Notes: a model not told the origin generated them from the letters alone. Numbered from the stretch's first letter, positions 8,589 through 16,903 are shown. The stretch: DNA of 64,000 nucleotides from CAYONZ01 sp964405465 (GCA_964405465.1 CAYONZ010000007.1:27900-91899), one strand, 5' to 3'. Numbers and translations are program-made.

Positions 8589-9739
8589 GACCTCTTGTTT
8601 TGGAAAACCCCTAAAAGAAAAATCGCCAACAGGCAGATCGATGCACGAAGCATGAGTTCGGTTTGTAAATCAAAAAAACGGGAAACATATCCTCCCGCCA
8701 ACTCGCCAACTGAAAGTGTAATCGCAACGGCAAGGCCCCGAGACGCCATAGTAGCGCCAACAGAATCTGTCGATGTCTGTGTTTGAATTTCTACAGTGTA
8801 TTTGTGATATAAAACCCAATACCCCATATACGTTATGAAATATGCCAAGAAAACCCACTGAGAATATAAATTGAAGACTAAAAACAAAAAACCCAGGAGC
8901 ATTACTACCCAGTAAGAAATATTTCGGGACCTGAGAACCGAACTATGCACAAAGATCGAACTGAGCCAAATCGCACTACCAAAAAGCAGATTAAACAAAA
9001 TAATATGTGTCGAATTCCCGGCGCTCAGTTTCACCATCAGCAAAATCGTACCACTCGCCGCCAATGCAAGAAGCTGATCAAGAAAGAAAATAGCCTTGTG
9101 ATTTTTAATTAACGCTAACATTGATTGGTAAACATTGATTTTACTCGAAACACTTTTTTCACCGGCATCCAAATCTGGCAACCGAAGGGCAGAATACCCG
9201 CCAATCAAAAATGAAAGGCCATCAATTGCGATGGCCACACCCAGGTTACCTGAAGCGACAAGTGGCAACGCGACGAGTGATGAAAGAACATGGGCCCCTT
9301 GGGTCACCTTATTCAACCAAATCACAAAGCTCGCCTCTCGCGAGATACTTGTGCTTGAAAGTAATTTAACAAGCCTATTGCGACTGGAGCTCTGGACCCC
9401 AACCGTCAACGCTCTCGTTGCCACAAACAAGCCAAAACACCATAGCCCGAGTTCGTCTCGGTATATCCATGAAAGAATCAACCCAATTGATGAAAGTGCT
9501 GCCAAAAACTCAGTGACAAAAATCACACGCCTCGAATTAAATCGATCAATTTGCGGCCCAAATGCAGCAGATGCGATGATACCAGAAAACCGATGGATCC
9601 CAATCATCAGACCAACCACTACTGATGAATATCCATTGGCCGTGAAAAATGCTGGGATAGACATCACAAAAAGCAAACTTCCAAAAGACGTGATGAATGT
9701 TCCAAGATAGAAAAAAACTGTAGAAAATTTTCGTTGCAT
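8585..9739 (-). CDS. MFS transporter 2
   Basis: 384 residues from ATG 9739-9737 (MQRKFSTVFF), chosen because AAGGAA precedes it at a good distance; the longer frame to 9769 has no such site. Twelve hydrophobic helices; the 2-3 loop carries GPQIDRFNSRR (motif A form) followed by VTEF. It is a paralogue of the MFS proteins at 6386 and 9844 and of almost exactly the same length as the latter. Inner-membrane exporter; substrate unknown. It is divergent from MFS 3 (105 bases apart), and its stop overlaps the start of the broken gene at 8588. Confidence 0.85.
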   Translation of the reverse strand: MQRKFSTVFFYLGTFITSFGSLLFVMSIPAFFTANGYSSVVVGLMIGIHRFSGIIASAAFGPQIDRFNSRRVIFVTEFLAALSSIGLILSWIYRDELGLWCFGLFVATRALTVGVQSSSRNRLVKLLSSTSISREASFVIWLNKVTQGAHVLSSLVALPLVASGNLGVAIAIDGLSFLIGGYSALRLPDLDAGEKSVSSKINVYQSMLALIKNHKAIFFLDQLLALAASGTILLMVKLSAGNSTHIILFNLLFGSAIWLSSIFVHSSVLRSRNISYWVVMLLGFLFLVFNLYSQWVFLAYFITYMGYWVLYHKYTVEIQTQTSTDSVGATMASRGLAVAITLSVGELAGGYVSRFFDLQTELMLRASICLLAIFLLGVFQNKRS

Positions 9740-9843
9740 GAATTTCCTTGGGGGAAAGAGATCTCTCAAATGATATTAATCGTCCAGATGTTTTGCAACA
9801 CCACTTTCAGAATTTATAGAAGTGGGAGAATTAGGAGCTACCT

Positions 9844-11004
9844 ATGTTTAAAAGATTAACCCCAATGGCCGTACTTTTTTTACTGGGTATTTTCGTGTCT
9901 TCACTCGGATCGTCTGCATTTGTCATTTCACTTTTAACCTTCCCAGCCATCGCCGGAATCTCAGCGCTGCCCATAGGTTTAATAATTGGTTCAGCACGCA
10001 TGACCAGCGTTGTCTCAGGATTTTTTGCAGGACCTATTGGGGATTATGTAAGCCCCAAAAAAATCGTGTTTGTCGGAGAGTTCTGTGCATTGGTATGCTC
10101 AGCCGTGCTGTGGAAACTCAGCTTTTCCTTATCAGACAGTTCTTACATTCCGTTTTTGTTGGTCACTTGTGCTCGGTCATTGTTTATTGCCATCCAAACA
10201 GGAAGTACCCAAAAAATTGGAAAAATTTTTGACGATTCTCTGGCTCTTGATGGCCGATTTGCGAAATATTTAAATCGCGCAACATTCGGCTCCATCTTTT
10301 TTGCGATGGGCGTGAATCTACTTGCAATGAAGTTCGGGAGTTTTCAACAAATTATTGTTATCGATGCGATCACATTTTTAATTAACGGTGTGCTTGTTTT
10401 GATGACCTCTAAAAATCGGGTTAGCAATAGCACTAGGTCAGTTCCTACCCTGGGGTTCAGCCAAATTTGGAGAGATAATTTTAATTACTATAAGCATCAC
10501 AAGTATCTCGCAGATAAGGATGTTCTTTTGGCTGCAGCGATGATGGGGGCGAATACTTTAAACGTTGTTCTATTGGCCAAACAGCCTGAACTGACTCCGT
10601 TAGCAAGCGGAATCTTTGGACTTGCTGTTTGGCTCTCTGGGTTAACTGAACGGCTGTGGAAAGCCAGTGCTGCAACCGTATGGATAAGTCTTGGTGTTTC
10701 TATCTTTGCTCAAGGAGCGCTGACTGACCACCCAGTTTTGGTTCTGGCATTTGCGTTATTTCGCAACCTTGCTTACTGGAATCTTTTTAATGATATCAGC
10801 AGTGAAATAATGAAAGGTTCAAAACAAGAAGGGTACGCTGGTGTGGCGTCAGGCAGGAACATGGCAATCAACGTCATCGGTGCCTTAGGAGAAGGTTGGG
10901 CCGGGTTGAAATTGCTTCCCACATTCTTTGAAATGATGTGGAGGGCATTTGCCTGCTTCGGGGGAACACTGCTATCGCGAAAAAAACTGTTGCAGCTGCA
11001 GTGA
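9844..11004 (+). CDS. MFS transporter 3
   Basis: 386 residues from ATG 9844, with AGGAGC seven bases before. Twelve hydrophobic helices; the 2-3 loop reads GPIGDYVSPKK followed by VGEF, as in its two neighbours. Its C terminus ends in a basic KK-containing tail at the same alignment position as MFS 2, so the natural stop is at 11004. Three related transporters with one methyltransferase suggest divergent roles, for example export and immunity, but the sequence does not show the cargo. Confidence 0.85.
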   Translation: MFKRLTPMAVLFLLGIFVSSLGSSAFVISLLTFPAIAGISALPIGLIIGSARMTSVVSGFFAGPIGDYVSPKKIVFVGEFCALVCSAVLWKLSFSLSDSSYIPFLLVTCARSLFIAIQTGSTQKIGKIFDDSLALDGRFAKYLNRATFGSIFFAMGVNLLAMKFGSFQQIIVIDAITFLINGVLVLMTSKNRVSNSTRSVPTLGFSQIWRDNFNYYKHHKYLADKDVLLAAAMMGANTLNVVLLAKQPELTPLASGIFGLAVWLSGLTERLWKASAATVWISLGVSIFAQGALTDHPVLVLAFALFRNLAYWNLFNDISSEIMKGSKQEGYAGVASGRNMAINVIGALGEGWAGLKLLPTFFEMMWRAFACFGGTLLSRKKLLQLQ

Positions 11005-11310
11005 TACCAATCGCTGTCGTCTTAGGAGCAAATGCATTTGAAAGGCATACTGAATGAATCCCGAAGGCCCGAATTCAATACCAACTGCTAGAACGTGATG
11101 CGTTTCCCTTTCATTCATATAAAATGTCCAACAGTTAAAATGACATCGCCAATGTGTAATTTGTGGAAACTGGCGATTCATAAATACATGCCCACCCCAA
11201 AAACATGAAAATTGCTCCAACTGATGTTAATACGATGGCTGTCATCGCAGGTTCAACGGAAAGACAGGAAATGCCAAAACACTCTTACCTTAGAAGGCGG
11301 TTTTTCGTGA
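11005..11310. other. Intergenic stretch with only tiny ORFs on both strands
   Basis: No normal gene. Minus strand: a 36-codon ORF (11245-11135) coding one hydrophobic helix (TAIVLTSVGAIFMFLGW), which ends inside the second copy of the 21-bp repeat, and a 48-codon ORF from 11118 that runs into MFS 3. Plus strand: a 47-codon ORF at 11205-11348 without a Shine-Dalgarno. The helix piece resembles the membrane tail at 7174-7298 in arrangement. Decayed gene remnants are the simplest reading. Confidence 0.5.
11120..11140 (-). repeat. 21-bp repeat abutting a minus-strand ATG, copy B
   Basis: Identical over 21 bases to 7178-7198, again one base from ATGAA on the minus strand. Here the ATG opens only a 48-codon frame of unclear value. 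Confidence 0.8.
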
Positions 11311-11448
11311 ATGCAATTCGACTCCAAAATCCTAATCTTCGACGGTGATATTCAAATGGAAAAAATCAAAACAGACCTAAAAGATTTTAAGTGGGTGACA
11401 CCAATATTGCTTCACCCTGTAAAATACAAAATGGCCGACGTGCCATAG
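11311..11448 (+). CDS. Candidate 45-residue ORF directly before second solute-binding gene
   Basis: ATG 11311 to TAG 11446-11448; the next base starts the GTG of the following gene. AGAAGG stands about 13 bases before, rather far. The product has no signal peptide; composition is protein-like (FDSKILIFDGD, then a Lys/Asp-rich middle). It has the same length as the ORF at 6076, with no convincing sequence similarity. Could be a short coupled protein or leader ORF controlling the downstream gene. Confidence 0.35.
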   Translation: MQFDSKILIFDGDIQMEKIKTDLKDFKWVTPILLHPVKYKMADVP

Positions 11449-12930
11449 GTGAGCCGTTTTCGAAATCTCTTTAAATCTATTTTATTGCTAATGATAGGGG
11501 GCATATCTATGACCACAAATGCTGCTGAATTTTCAATAGGACTCGTTGCGCCCGCGTTTCCACGAGACCCATTGAATGTAAATGTCTATTTAGAGCATGT
11601 GTTGTTGGGCCAAATTATCGAACCCCTTTTTACGGTTGGCGAAGATGGTCTGCTCAAGGGAGCCGTTGCGGAAAAATGGGAATTTGACAAAACGCGCACC
11701 GAACTCAGAATTACTCTCCGCAAAGGACTCTCATTCTCAAATGGTAAAAGCTTAACTGCAGAAGACGTCAAATTCTCCCTAGACCGCCATATCACAAATC
11801 CCACCTCGCAAAGCTATAACTATCTTCAAGTGATAAAAGACTTAAAAGTTGTTTCATCAGATCAGGTTGTTTTCCACCTGAAACATCCCTATGTACCATT
11901 TCTACTTTCACTCACTCGCGATCAGCTAGGTATATTGCCAAAAGATTGGACATTTCTCCCCGAAAGCATTGAACCATTCATTGGGACTGGTCCATACAGA
12001 CTGACGAAAGAAAATGGCCAGTGGGTATTGTCACCAAACTCGACTTATCGAAACCCCAGCGAACTTGAAATAAAGCGTTGGCGGGTCGAAATAATGGACA
12101 ATGCCAAAGAAAAATATCCTGTCGTGCCACCCGACCTGACTTTTTTTATCCCAAGCCCCATTAAGCAATCGATTTTAAAATTTTATCCTGGATTTTTGGA
12201 AACCCATAATGAGTCAAAGACACTAACTTTTCTTCAGTATTCGTATTGGTGGCTTAAAGACCATTACAACGACTATTCGAAAGAACAAAGAATTCAAATT
12301 AAAAATGCCTTGTTGGTATTGGCGCAACTCATTGTCAAAACAACAGGAGGAGATGTTTCATCGGGCATCATTCCCCCTGGGATCCCAGGTTCGCTGAATG
12401 CCGTTCTCCCTTCGCCGAAGTCAAGTGTGGTTTCTCCACTAAAAATTAAACTTGTAGTCCCTCAAGCGCTGCTTGAAATCGCAGAAAAAATCACCCGCAA
12501 CGATCCTCTTTTTAAATCCATGCAGGTTTCTGTAGAGTTCATCCCATTTACTCACCTTGAAGCATCAAAAATAAAAAACATGGATGCAACTCTTGTATTG
12601 CTAGGCTTTGCTGGAGGATTTTTCGACCCTGAAGGATTTTTGACGGTTCTCCCTTCATTTATTGGAAGGCCAACATCACAGCTATTCGGTGATGCTGCAG
12701 AAGCGATTCGATTGAAGGCAGAAAAGGAGTTTGACGGTAAACGACGAGCTGACCTGTATCGAGAATTCTCAACACTCGCTCAGACCGAAATCAGATACAT
12801 TCCTGGTTTTGCGCCTCACATCAGTGAATTCAGGAGCCACGCTATAACCAAAAAATCTACAGCCTTCAAATATAGCTACAAACTCACTGACTACAAAAAA
12901 ACATCGAAAGGAGGGGAAAATGACAATTAA
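11449..12930 (+). CDS. Periplasmic family-5 solute-binding protein
   Basis: 493 residues from GTG 11449. A basic N region and hydrophobic core end in TTNAAEF, a signal peptide. SBP_bac_5 features: early LLGQIIEPLF, AEDVKFSLDRH near 100, and GTGPYRL near 175, all typical of oligopeptide-binding proteins. No lipobox is seen and no ABC membrane genes lie nearby, so it would have to use a transporter encoded elsewhere or act as a sensor. It shares its core with the protein at 4715. The last codons contain a perfect Shine-Dalgarno for the 28-codon ORF at 12920. Confidence 0.8.
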   Translation: MSRFRNLFKSILLLMIGGISMTTNAAEFSIGLVAPAFPRDPLNVNVYLEHVLLGQIIEPLFTVGEDGLLKGAVAEKWEFDKTRTELRITLRKGLSFSNGKSLTAEDVKFSLDRHITNPTSQSYNYLQVIKDLKVVSSDQVVFHLKHPYVPFLLSLTRDQLGILPKDWTFLPESIEPFIGTGPYRLTKENGQWVLSPNSTYRNPSELEIKRWRVEIMDNAKEKYPVVPPDLTFFIPSPIKQSILKFYPGFLETHNESKTLTFLQYSYWWLKDHYNDYSKEQRIQIKNALLVLAQLIVKTTGGDVSSGIIPPGIPGSLNAVLPSPKSSVVSPLKIKLVVPQALLEIAEKITRNDPLFKSMQVSVEFIPFTHLEASKIKNMDATLVLLGFAGGFFDPEGFLTVLPSFIGRPTSQLFGDAAEAIRLKAEKEFDGKRRADLYREFSTLAQTEIRYIPGFAPHISEFRSHAITKKSTAFKYSYKLTDYKKTSKGGENDN

Positions 12931-13006
12931 CTTAGAAATCTTCAACGAAGATGTCCAGCATTGTAGTTTTACCGGGGAGGTGGGGTGTGAGTTGTTGGAT
13001 AGCTGA
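12920..13006 (+). CDS. 28-residue peptide ORF with Cys-bracketed motif
   Basis: ATG 12920 is placed five bases after a perfect AGGAGG (12909-12914) inside the end of the preceding gene, so translation is very plausible. The peptide begins MTINLEIFNEDVQH and continues CSFTGEVGC, two Cys seven residues apart, then an acidic end. A near-copy of the DNA for the Cys motif (27 of 29 bases) stands at 16243, coding CSFTREVGC in an open frame; one of its two changes is silent. Size and layout suit a precursor or signalling peptide, but no modification enzyme apart from the methyltransferase is nearby. No known family recognised. Confidence 0.5.
   Translation: MTINLEIFNEDVQHCSFTGEVGCELLDS
12961..12989 (+). 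repeat. 29-bp dispersed repeat, copy A
   Basis: Matches 16243-16271 at 27 of 29 positions (begins TTGTAGTTTTAC, ends GGGAGGTGGGGTGTG). Lies inside the 28-codon ORF. Confidence 0.75.
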
Positions 13007-13084
13007 TCGCTATATTTTTGCCTCTTTACCACCAAGAGTTCTCAATTCATTCAATATCTTGATGATGGGGGACGACTCTAAAAG

Positions 13085-13106
13085 TGGGCCGCAAGTTTGA
13101 GGCCCA
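13085..13106 (-). terminator. Terminator of the lipoprotein gene
   Basis: On the minus strand TGGGCC, a 10-base loop and GGCCCA are followed by CTTTTAG, 36 bases after the stop at 13142. Confidence 0.5.
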
Positions 13107-13141
13107 TCCAGTGAGACATTCGCCGAAACAAATAACAGCGC

Positions 13142-13960
13142 CTAGTGTCTTTCGACCCCGAAGGTTTGAGCAAATGTGCTCCAATCAACACTCACATCGT
13201 TAATTGAGTAATCACCTGCTGTGGTCTTTCTTGTCTCCAAATTTTGCAGATCGTGTCCTTTACCATCCAATTTAAACTCGTTGTTGCTGCTGCCAAATCC
13301 CTTCGCTCCATCTGCAAAGAAATGAAGTTGCAAGTGCATGGTAGAGCTGTACTCCATTTTTTCTTTTGAGCCATCAACCTCATATTGTCCGGCAACACTA
13401 TTCAGATTCCCCAAATTCTCAGAGAGAACGGCCGAGAATTGCGAGAGAATCTGACTTTTGTTAGAGGCGCCCGCTTCTTGAAAATCAATTCTTCCTGTGG
13501 AATGAAACTCAAGAATAGACACTAGGTCTAAAAGAAAACCATCTCTGATGACAAATGACGTTGAGACCGTAGTCTCTAAGGATCCATCTTTTTTCTTGAG
13601 AGATTTATTGGCCTTCAAAAATTTTAGACCACAGTTTTTTGTCGACAGTTCAGATTCTACAGTCCCTTCTTTTGCTGAGTCTTGGGAGAAAGAGAAATCA
13701 CATTTGAGCAATTTATTTTTGATCTCCAAAAGATCTGCGGTTGACCGAAAATTTTCAGACACTATCGATTGACTTGAGTATTCGGTCGGACAAACCGCTT
13801 TTTCTTGGCAGACTTCATCAACTGCTCGCAACAGTGTATTGACGTCACTTGAGAAGACAGAAGCGAGATGCAATTGCTCTGGCGTCACATTTGCTCCTTT
13901 ACATGAAATCAAGGAAACCGTGACCAAAGCCGAAGAGAGTATTTTATAAATGAATTTCAT
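13142..13960 (-). CDS. Lipoprotein of unknown function
   Basis: 272 residues. The N terminus MKFIYKILSSALVTVSLISC is a lipoprotein signal with lipobox LISC, so Cys20 would be lipidated; the next residue (Lys) is not Asp, which fits outer-membrane sorting by Lol. The mature part has no recognised domain; it has a few Cys and a beta-rich, Ser/Gly-rich second half. It lies 35 bases after the metalloprotease at 13996 on the same strand, so the two are probably cotranscribed and may act together. Confidence 0.7.
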   Translation of the reverse strand: MKFIYKILSSALVTVSLISCKGANVTPEQLHLASVFSSDVNTLLRAVDEVCQEKAVCPTEYSSQSIVSENFRSTADLLEIKNKLLKCDFSFSQDSAKEGTVESELSTKNCGLKFLKANKSLKKKDGSLETTVSTSFVIRDGFLLDLVSILEFHSTGRIDFQEAGASNKSQILSQFSAVLSENLGNLNSVAGQYEVDGSKEKMEYSSTMHLQLHFFADGAKGFGSSNNEFKLDGKGHDLQNLETRKTTAGDYSINDVSVDWSTFAQTFGVERH

Positions 13961-13995
13961 TTTGTTCTCCTATTGTAATTGAACCGTTGAAATGT

Positions 13996-15207
13996 CTAGG
14001 GTTGTTTAGTGATTTTTGATGTAAATAAGTTTTTAATTTCGCCATGCTCAACGAAATCAATGCGAACTGGTCCAGTGAGTTCAACACCTTCTGCATAAAT
14101 ATTTGCATTGAGATTTAGCGACAAGATCAAATTCAAAGTCTCGCTCGGAGAAACTTGTATACTACCCTTATAACTGCGCCCCTGATGCCAGATGGAGCGA
14201 ACCTTTAGGTAGGTATCTTTTGTGGTTTTAGCCGATCTATTAAAAAATCCGAGTTTTGACTGAATGGGTTCGGCGGTTACAACTTTAAAAACATCTTGAA
14301 ACGGTGACTCGCCAAACGCCTTTGGTTCGATATCAATTTTAAATACTTTTTCCTCCAGTTCATCTCGAAGCGAAAATTCTTTATTGACAGTAAATAGAGT
14401 GACGACCTTTCCTACTGGCAATCGAAAAAACAGTTTCTTAAAAACAGCATGTGTTTGCGATTCGTTTGCGTCGCCCAATTCACCATCACAAGAAATATAC
14501 TCAGAGGCCAAAGTCTTGCTCCAATTGATTTTTCCGAGAAATCCATTTTGTTTCAAAACTCTACCACGCAAAAGATGCGAAATTCTTTCATCCATGATCG
14601 TCTCTGAAATATGACCAATCCCAAAAATATGACCGATCTCATGAAGAAGAACTGTGAGTAAGAATTTTTCTTTTCGATAGTTCGGAAATGAACCCCCCAG
14701 CTGATTTTCATCAGTCAGCCAAACAAATCCTTGGCTCCATCCATTTTCAGGATCATATTTTTCTCGTTGAACAAATGCTAAGGGATCAAAGAAATCTGAT
14801 TTTCGTTTTTTTATTTCATTCTCGGCACCGCCAAAAAAGAACTTTAAATCTGCCCCTTGGCAAGATGTGCGTAAGTTGAACTTCAACGAAAGATCTTTCA
14901 GCGACAAGTGTGTCAACGCCAGATTTGCAACATATTCTTTCCAGATAGTGAAGGCCTCTTGAAGATTTTGTTCTACAAACAAATTTGTTACACCAAACTT
15001 TGAACTCAAGACATAGCAGTATGATACCTCTCGATTCTCGCCAGTATACCAAGCAGATCCTTCTTCGATGGGAAAAAGATCTGCACCCCCACTATGCATC
15101 CCACCGTCGGCGGTCGCCCTGGAAAATGAAATAAGCAGGAACAGACTTACCATAAAAATAAATAAATAATATTTATACAAACCAAAGCGGTTCATCTTCA
15201 CTGCCAT
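13996..15207 (-). CDS. Secreted matrixin-like metalloprotease
   Basis: 403 residues. An N-terminal hydrophobic segment (about 12-32) acts as signal peptide. The motif HEIGHIFGIGH at about residue 205 is the full HEXXHXXGXXH zinc site of metzincins, followed by TIMDE, a Met-turn as in matrixins. The region after about 240 is a beta-rich C-terminal part without a recognised family. Activity as an exported or surface protease is well supported; substrate unknown. First gene of a pair with the lipoprotein at 13142 and divergent from the TIGR02147 regulator. Confidence 0.85.
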   Translation of the reverse strand: MAVKMNRFGLYKYYLFIFMVSLFLLISFSRATADGGMHSGGADLFPIEEGSAWYTGENREVSYCYVLSSKFGVTNLFVEQNLQEAFTIWKEYVANLALTHLSLKDLSLKFNLRTSCQGADLKFFFGGAENEIKKRKSDFFDPLAFVQREKYDPENGWSQGFVWLTDENQLGGSFPNYRKEKFLLTVLLHEIGHIFGIGHISETIMDERISHLLRGRVLKQNGFLGKINWSKTLASEYISCDGELGDANESQTHAVFKKLFFRLPVGKVVTLFTVNKEFSLRDELEEKVFKIDIEPKAFGESPFQDVFKVVTAEPIQSKLGFFNRSAKTTKDTYLKVRSIWHQGRSYKGSIQVSPSETLNLILSLNLNANIYAEGVELTGPVRIDFVEHGEIKNLFTSKITKQP

Positions 15208-15314
15208 AACGTCACCTCTGTGTTGTCAGTCTCTCGGGGCGCCAAGTTGCTTAGTTAAATTTTCGGTGGCAGAACAAAAGGAGTAAAGATAAAATTAGAA
15301 AATAATGCCAATGA

Positions 15315-15336
15315 AAGTTGGACAAATTTCCAACTT
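15315..15336. promoter_or_regulatory. Palindromic operator candidate between protease and regulator
   Basis: AAGTTGGA-CAAATT-TCCAACTT is a perfect 8-base inverted repeat, 18 bases before the regulator start and 108 before the divergent protease start. This is a typical place for an autoregulatory site. Its core GTTGGACA also occurs in the 21-bp repeats at 7178 and 11120. Confidence 0.5.
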
Positions 15337-15353
15337 CAATGCAACCTTGAAAT

Positions 15354-16157
15354 ATGGACATTTTTAAATTCGACTCTTATAAACAACTCATCAATACCCA
15401 TGTCAGCAACTTACCCAAAGGTGGACATGGAGAATTTAAACGAATCGCAACAGCACTTAAAGTACACACCACGACCATAAGCCAGGTCTTCAAAGGAGAT
15501 AAACACCTCACCTTAGACCAGGCCTATCGATTGGCGCTACACCTGGGGCTAAACGAACTGGAGACTGAATATTTCATTCAGTTGACCATGCTTGAAAGAG
15601 AATCTTCTCACCAGCTCCGATCATATTTGCAAAAAAAACTTCGCGCGATCAAAGGCCAAGCACAACAAGCGAAAAACTTTGTGGAACCGCATAGTGAGAT
15701 CACAAAAGAAGATCTCGCTCGCTTCTACTCTCAATGGTACTACAGCGCTCTCAATTTACTGTCAGATACGCCCAAAGGGGTTTCTGCAGAAGAAATGTCG
15801 ACTAGATTGAATTTGCCTCTTGGATCAGTGCGAGAGGCCTTTGAATTCTTAGTGCAATGTGGTCTCAATCAAAAACTTCAGACTCGGTACAAGTCGCTAA
15901 ATCGCAACACTCATATCGGCAAAGAATCTCCATTGGCCAGTCGTCATCATATTAACTGGCGGCTTCGAGCGATTGAAAAAATGAATTCTCTTGAAGACGG
16001 AGACTTGGCCTTCACCGCGCCACTCACGATTTCAAAGCAACATGCTCCGCTGATCAAACAAATGATACTCTCTCTGATAAAAGATATCTCGGCACAAGTC
16101 GCTAAGTCAGGATCGGATTCGCTATTTGCCCTCAATATTGATTGGATCGAACTCTAA
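15354..16157 (+). CDS. TIGR02147-family transcriptional regulator
   Basis: 267 residues. N-terminal helix-turn-helix region (about 20-65, FKRIATALKVHTTTISQVFKG), then the DUF4423-like body with EEMSTRLNLPLGSVREAFEFLVQCGL near 145-175, as in TIGR02147 proteins that are numerous in Bdellovibrio and Fibrobacter. It probably controls the divergent metalloprotease-lipoprotein pair through the palindrome at 15315; that target is inference. Confidence 0.8.
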   Translation: MDIFKFDSYKQLINTHVSNLPKGGHGEFKRIATALKVHTTTISQVFKGDKHLTLDQAYRLALHLGLNELETEYFIQLTMLERESSHQLRSYLQKKLRAIKGQAQQAKNFVEPHSEITKEDLARFYSQWYYSALNLLSDTPKGVSAEEMSTRLNLPLGSVREAFEFLVQCGLNQKLQTRYKSLNRNTHIGKESPLASRHHINWRLRAIEKMNSLEDGDLAFTAPLTISKQHAPLIKQMILSLIKDISAQVAKSGSDSLFALNIDWIEL

Positions 16158-16242
16158 TAGAAGAAAACCTAACTGGCCCGACTCTCGACGATGCGAATGC
16201 ACAAATACCCCCACAGCAAAAGTGTGCAAACTTTAGACAGGC

Positions 16243-16271
16243 TTGTAGTTTTACTAGGGAGGTGGGGTGTG
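16243..16271 (+). repeat. 29-bp dispersed repeat, copy B
   Basis: 27 of 29 bases identical to 12961-12989. It lies in a 228-base space without a proper gene. The matching frame is open from TTG after the regulator's last codons to TAA 16292-16294 and codes CSFTREVGC, but it has no ATG and no Shine-Dalgarno. Confidence 0.7.
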
Positions 16272-16385
16272 GGGTTGGCTCAACGGAGGTTTAAGAGTTT
16301 TCTTGAATGGGGATTTGCAAAAAAGACTGGCCTGTTCAGCTGCCATAGATTAAGTTGAGCAAGTTAAAGGAACGGTTGGTAGATC

Positions 16386-16823
16386 ATGATCAAATGCTCA
16401 CGAAAAATTCATTTCTGCTCAGGTCATCGGATTCTAAATCACGAATCGAAGTGTGCGAATGTGCACGGCCACAACTATGTCGCTTGGGTTGAAGCCGAAG
16501 CTCAATCCGAAGACAAAGCCCTCGATTCATTGGGACGAGTGATTGATTTCTCTGTACTCAAAGAAAAAGTGGGTGGATGGATTGACAAGAATTGGGACCA
16601 CACCATGATCATTTATCGCAAAGACACAGAGCTCGTTGAAATGGCAAATCTGCTTTCGAAAAACAAACCTGTGTTTATTTGTGACTTCAATCCAACGGCA
16701 GAAAACATGGCCGATTATATTCTTCGCGTGGTTGGTCCACAGGCCTTGACTGGAACCGGAGTGCGCCTGACAAAGGTGGTACTATACGAAACAGAAAACT
16801 GTTATGCGGAAGCCACTTTATAG
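16386..16823 (+). CDS. queD: 6-carboxytetrahydropterin synthase (QueD)
   Basis: 145 residues, the usual length for the PTPS/QueD family. It makes 6-carboxy-5,6,7,8-tetrahydropterin from dihydroneopterin triphosphate in the queuosine/7-deazaguanine route. Zinc ligands: His in CSGHRI (about 14) and the HGHNY pair (about 28 and 30); the catalytic Cys is in SKCANVHGH; the late TENCYAEA region carries the substrate-binding Glu. Single gene here, no other que genes adjacent. Confidence 0.9.
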   Translation: MIKCSRKIHFCSGHRILNHESKCANVHGHNYVAWVEAEAQSEDKALDSLGRVIDFSVLKEKVGGWIDKNWDHTMIIYRKDTELVEMANLLSKNKPVFICDFNPTAENMADYILRVVGPQALTGTGVRLTKVVLYETENCYAEATL

Positions 16824-16840
16824 AGTTAATTAATCAGACT

Positions 16841-16874
16841 CAAAAAACAAACAGCACCTATCTCGGGTGCTGTT
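16841..16874 (-). terminator. Terminator of the pil operon (may serve queD from the other side)
   Basis: AACAGCACC (16850-16858) and GGTGCTGTT (16866-16874) form a 9-base stem. On the minus strand it is followed by TGTTTTTTG, a good rho-independent terminator 30 bases after pilR. Confidence 0.8.
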
Positions 16875-16903
16875 CGCCAAAAACCAATTTTTAAAAACTC
16901 AGA

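Noticed and set aside
8526..8786. Plus-strand 86-codon frame
   Set aside because: Antisense to MFS 2 and the broken gene at 8214; composition is that of a shadow frame.
10927..11053. Alternative frame at the end of MFS 3 coding a hydrophobic tail (AKKTVAAAVIPIAVVLGANAF)
   Set aside because: Considered as a frameshifted true C terminus or an overlapping peptide. The normal frame ends at the same alignment position as MFS 2, and the alternative has only a GTG start without a Shine-Dalgarno.
10972..11220. 82-codon minus-strand frame across the 21-bp repeat
   Set aside because: Half of it is antisense to MFS 3, and the repeat here conserves DNA rather than protein. Not called a gene.
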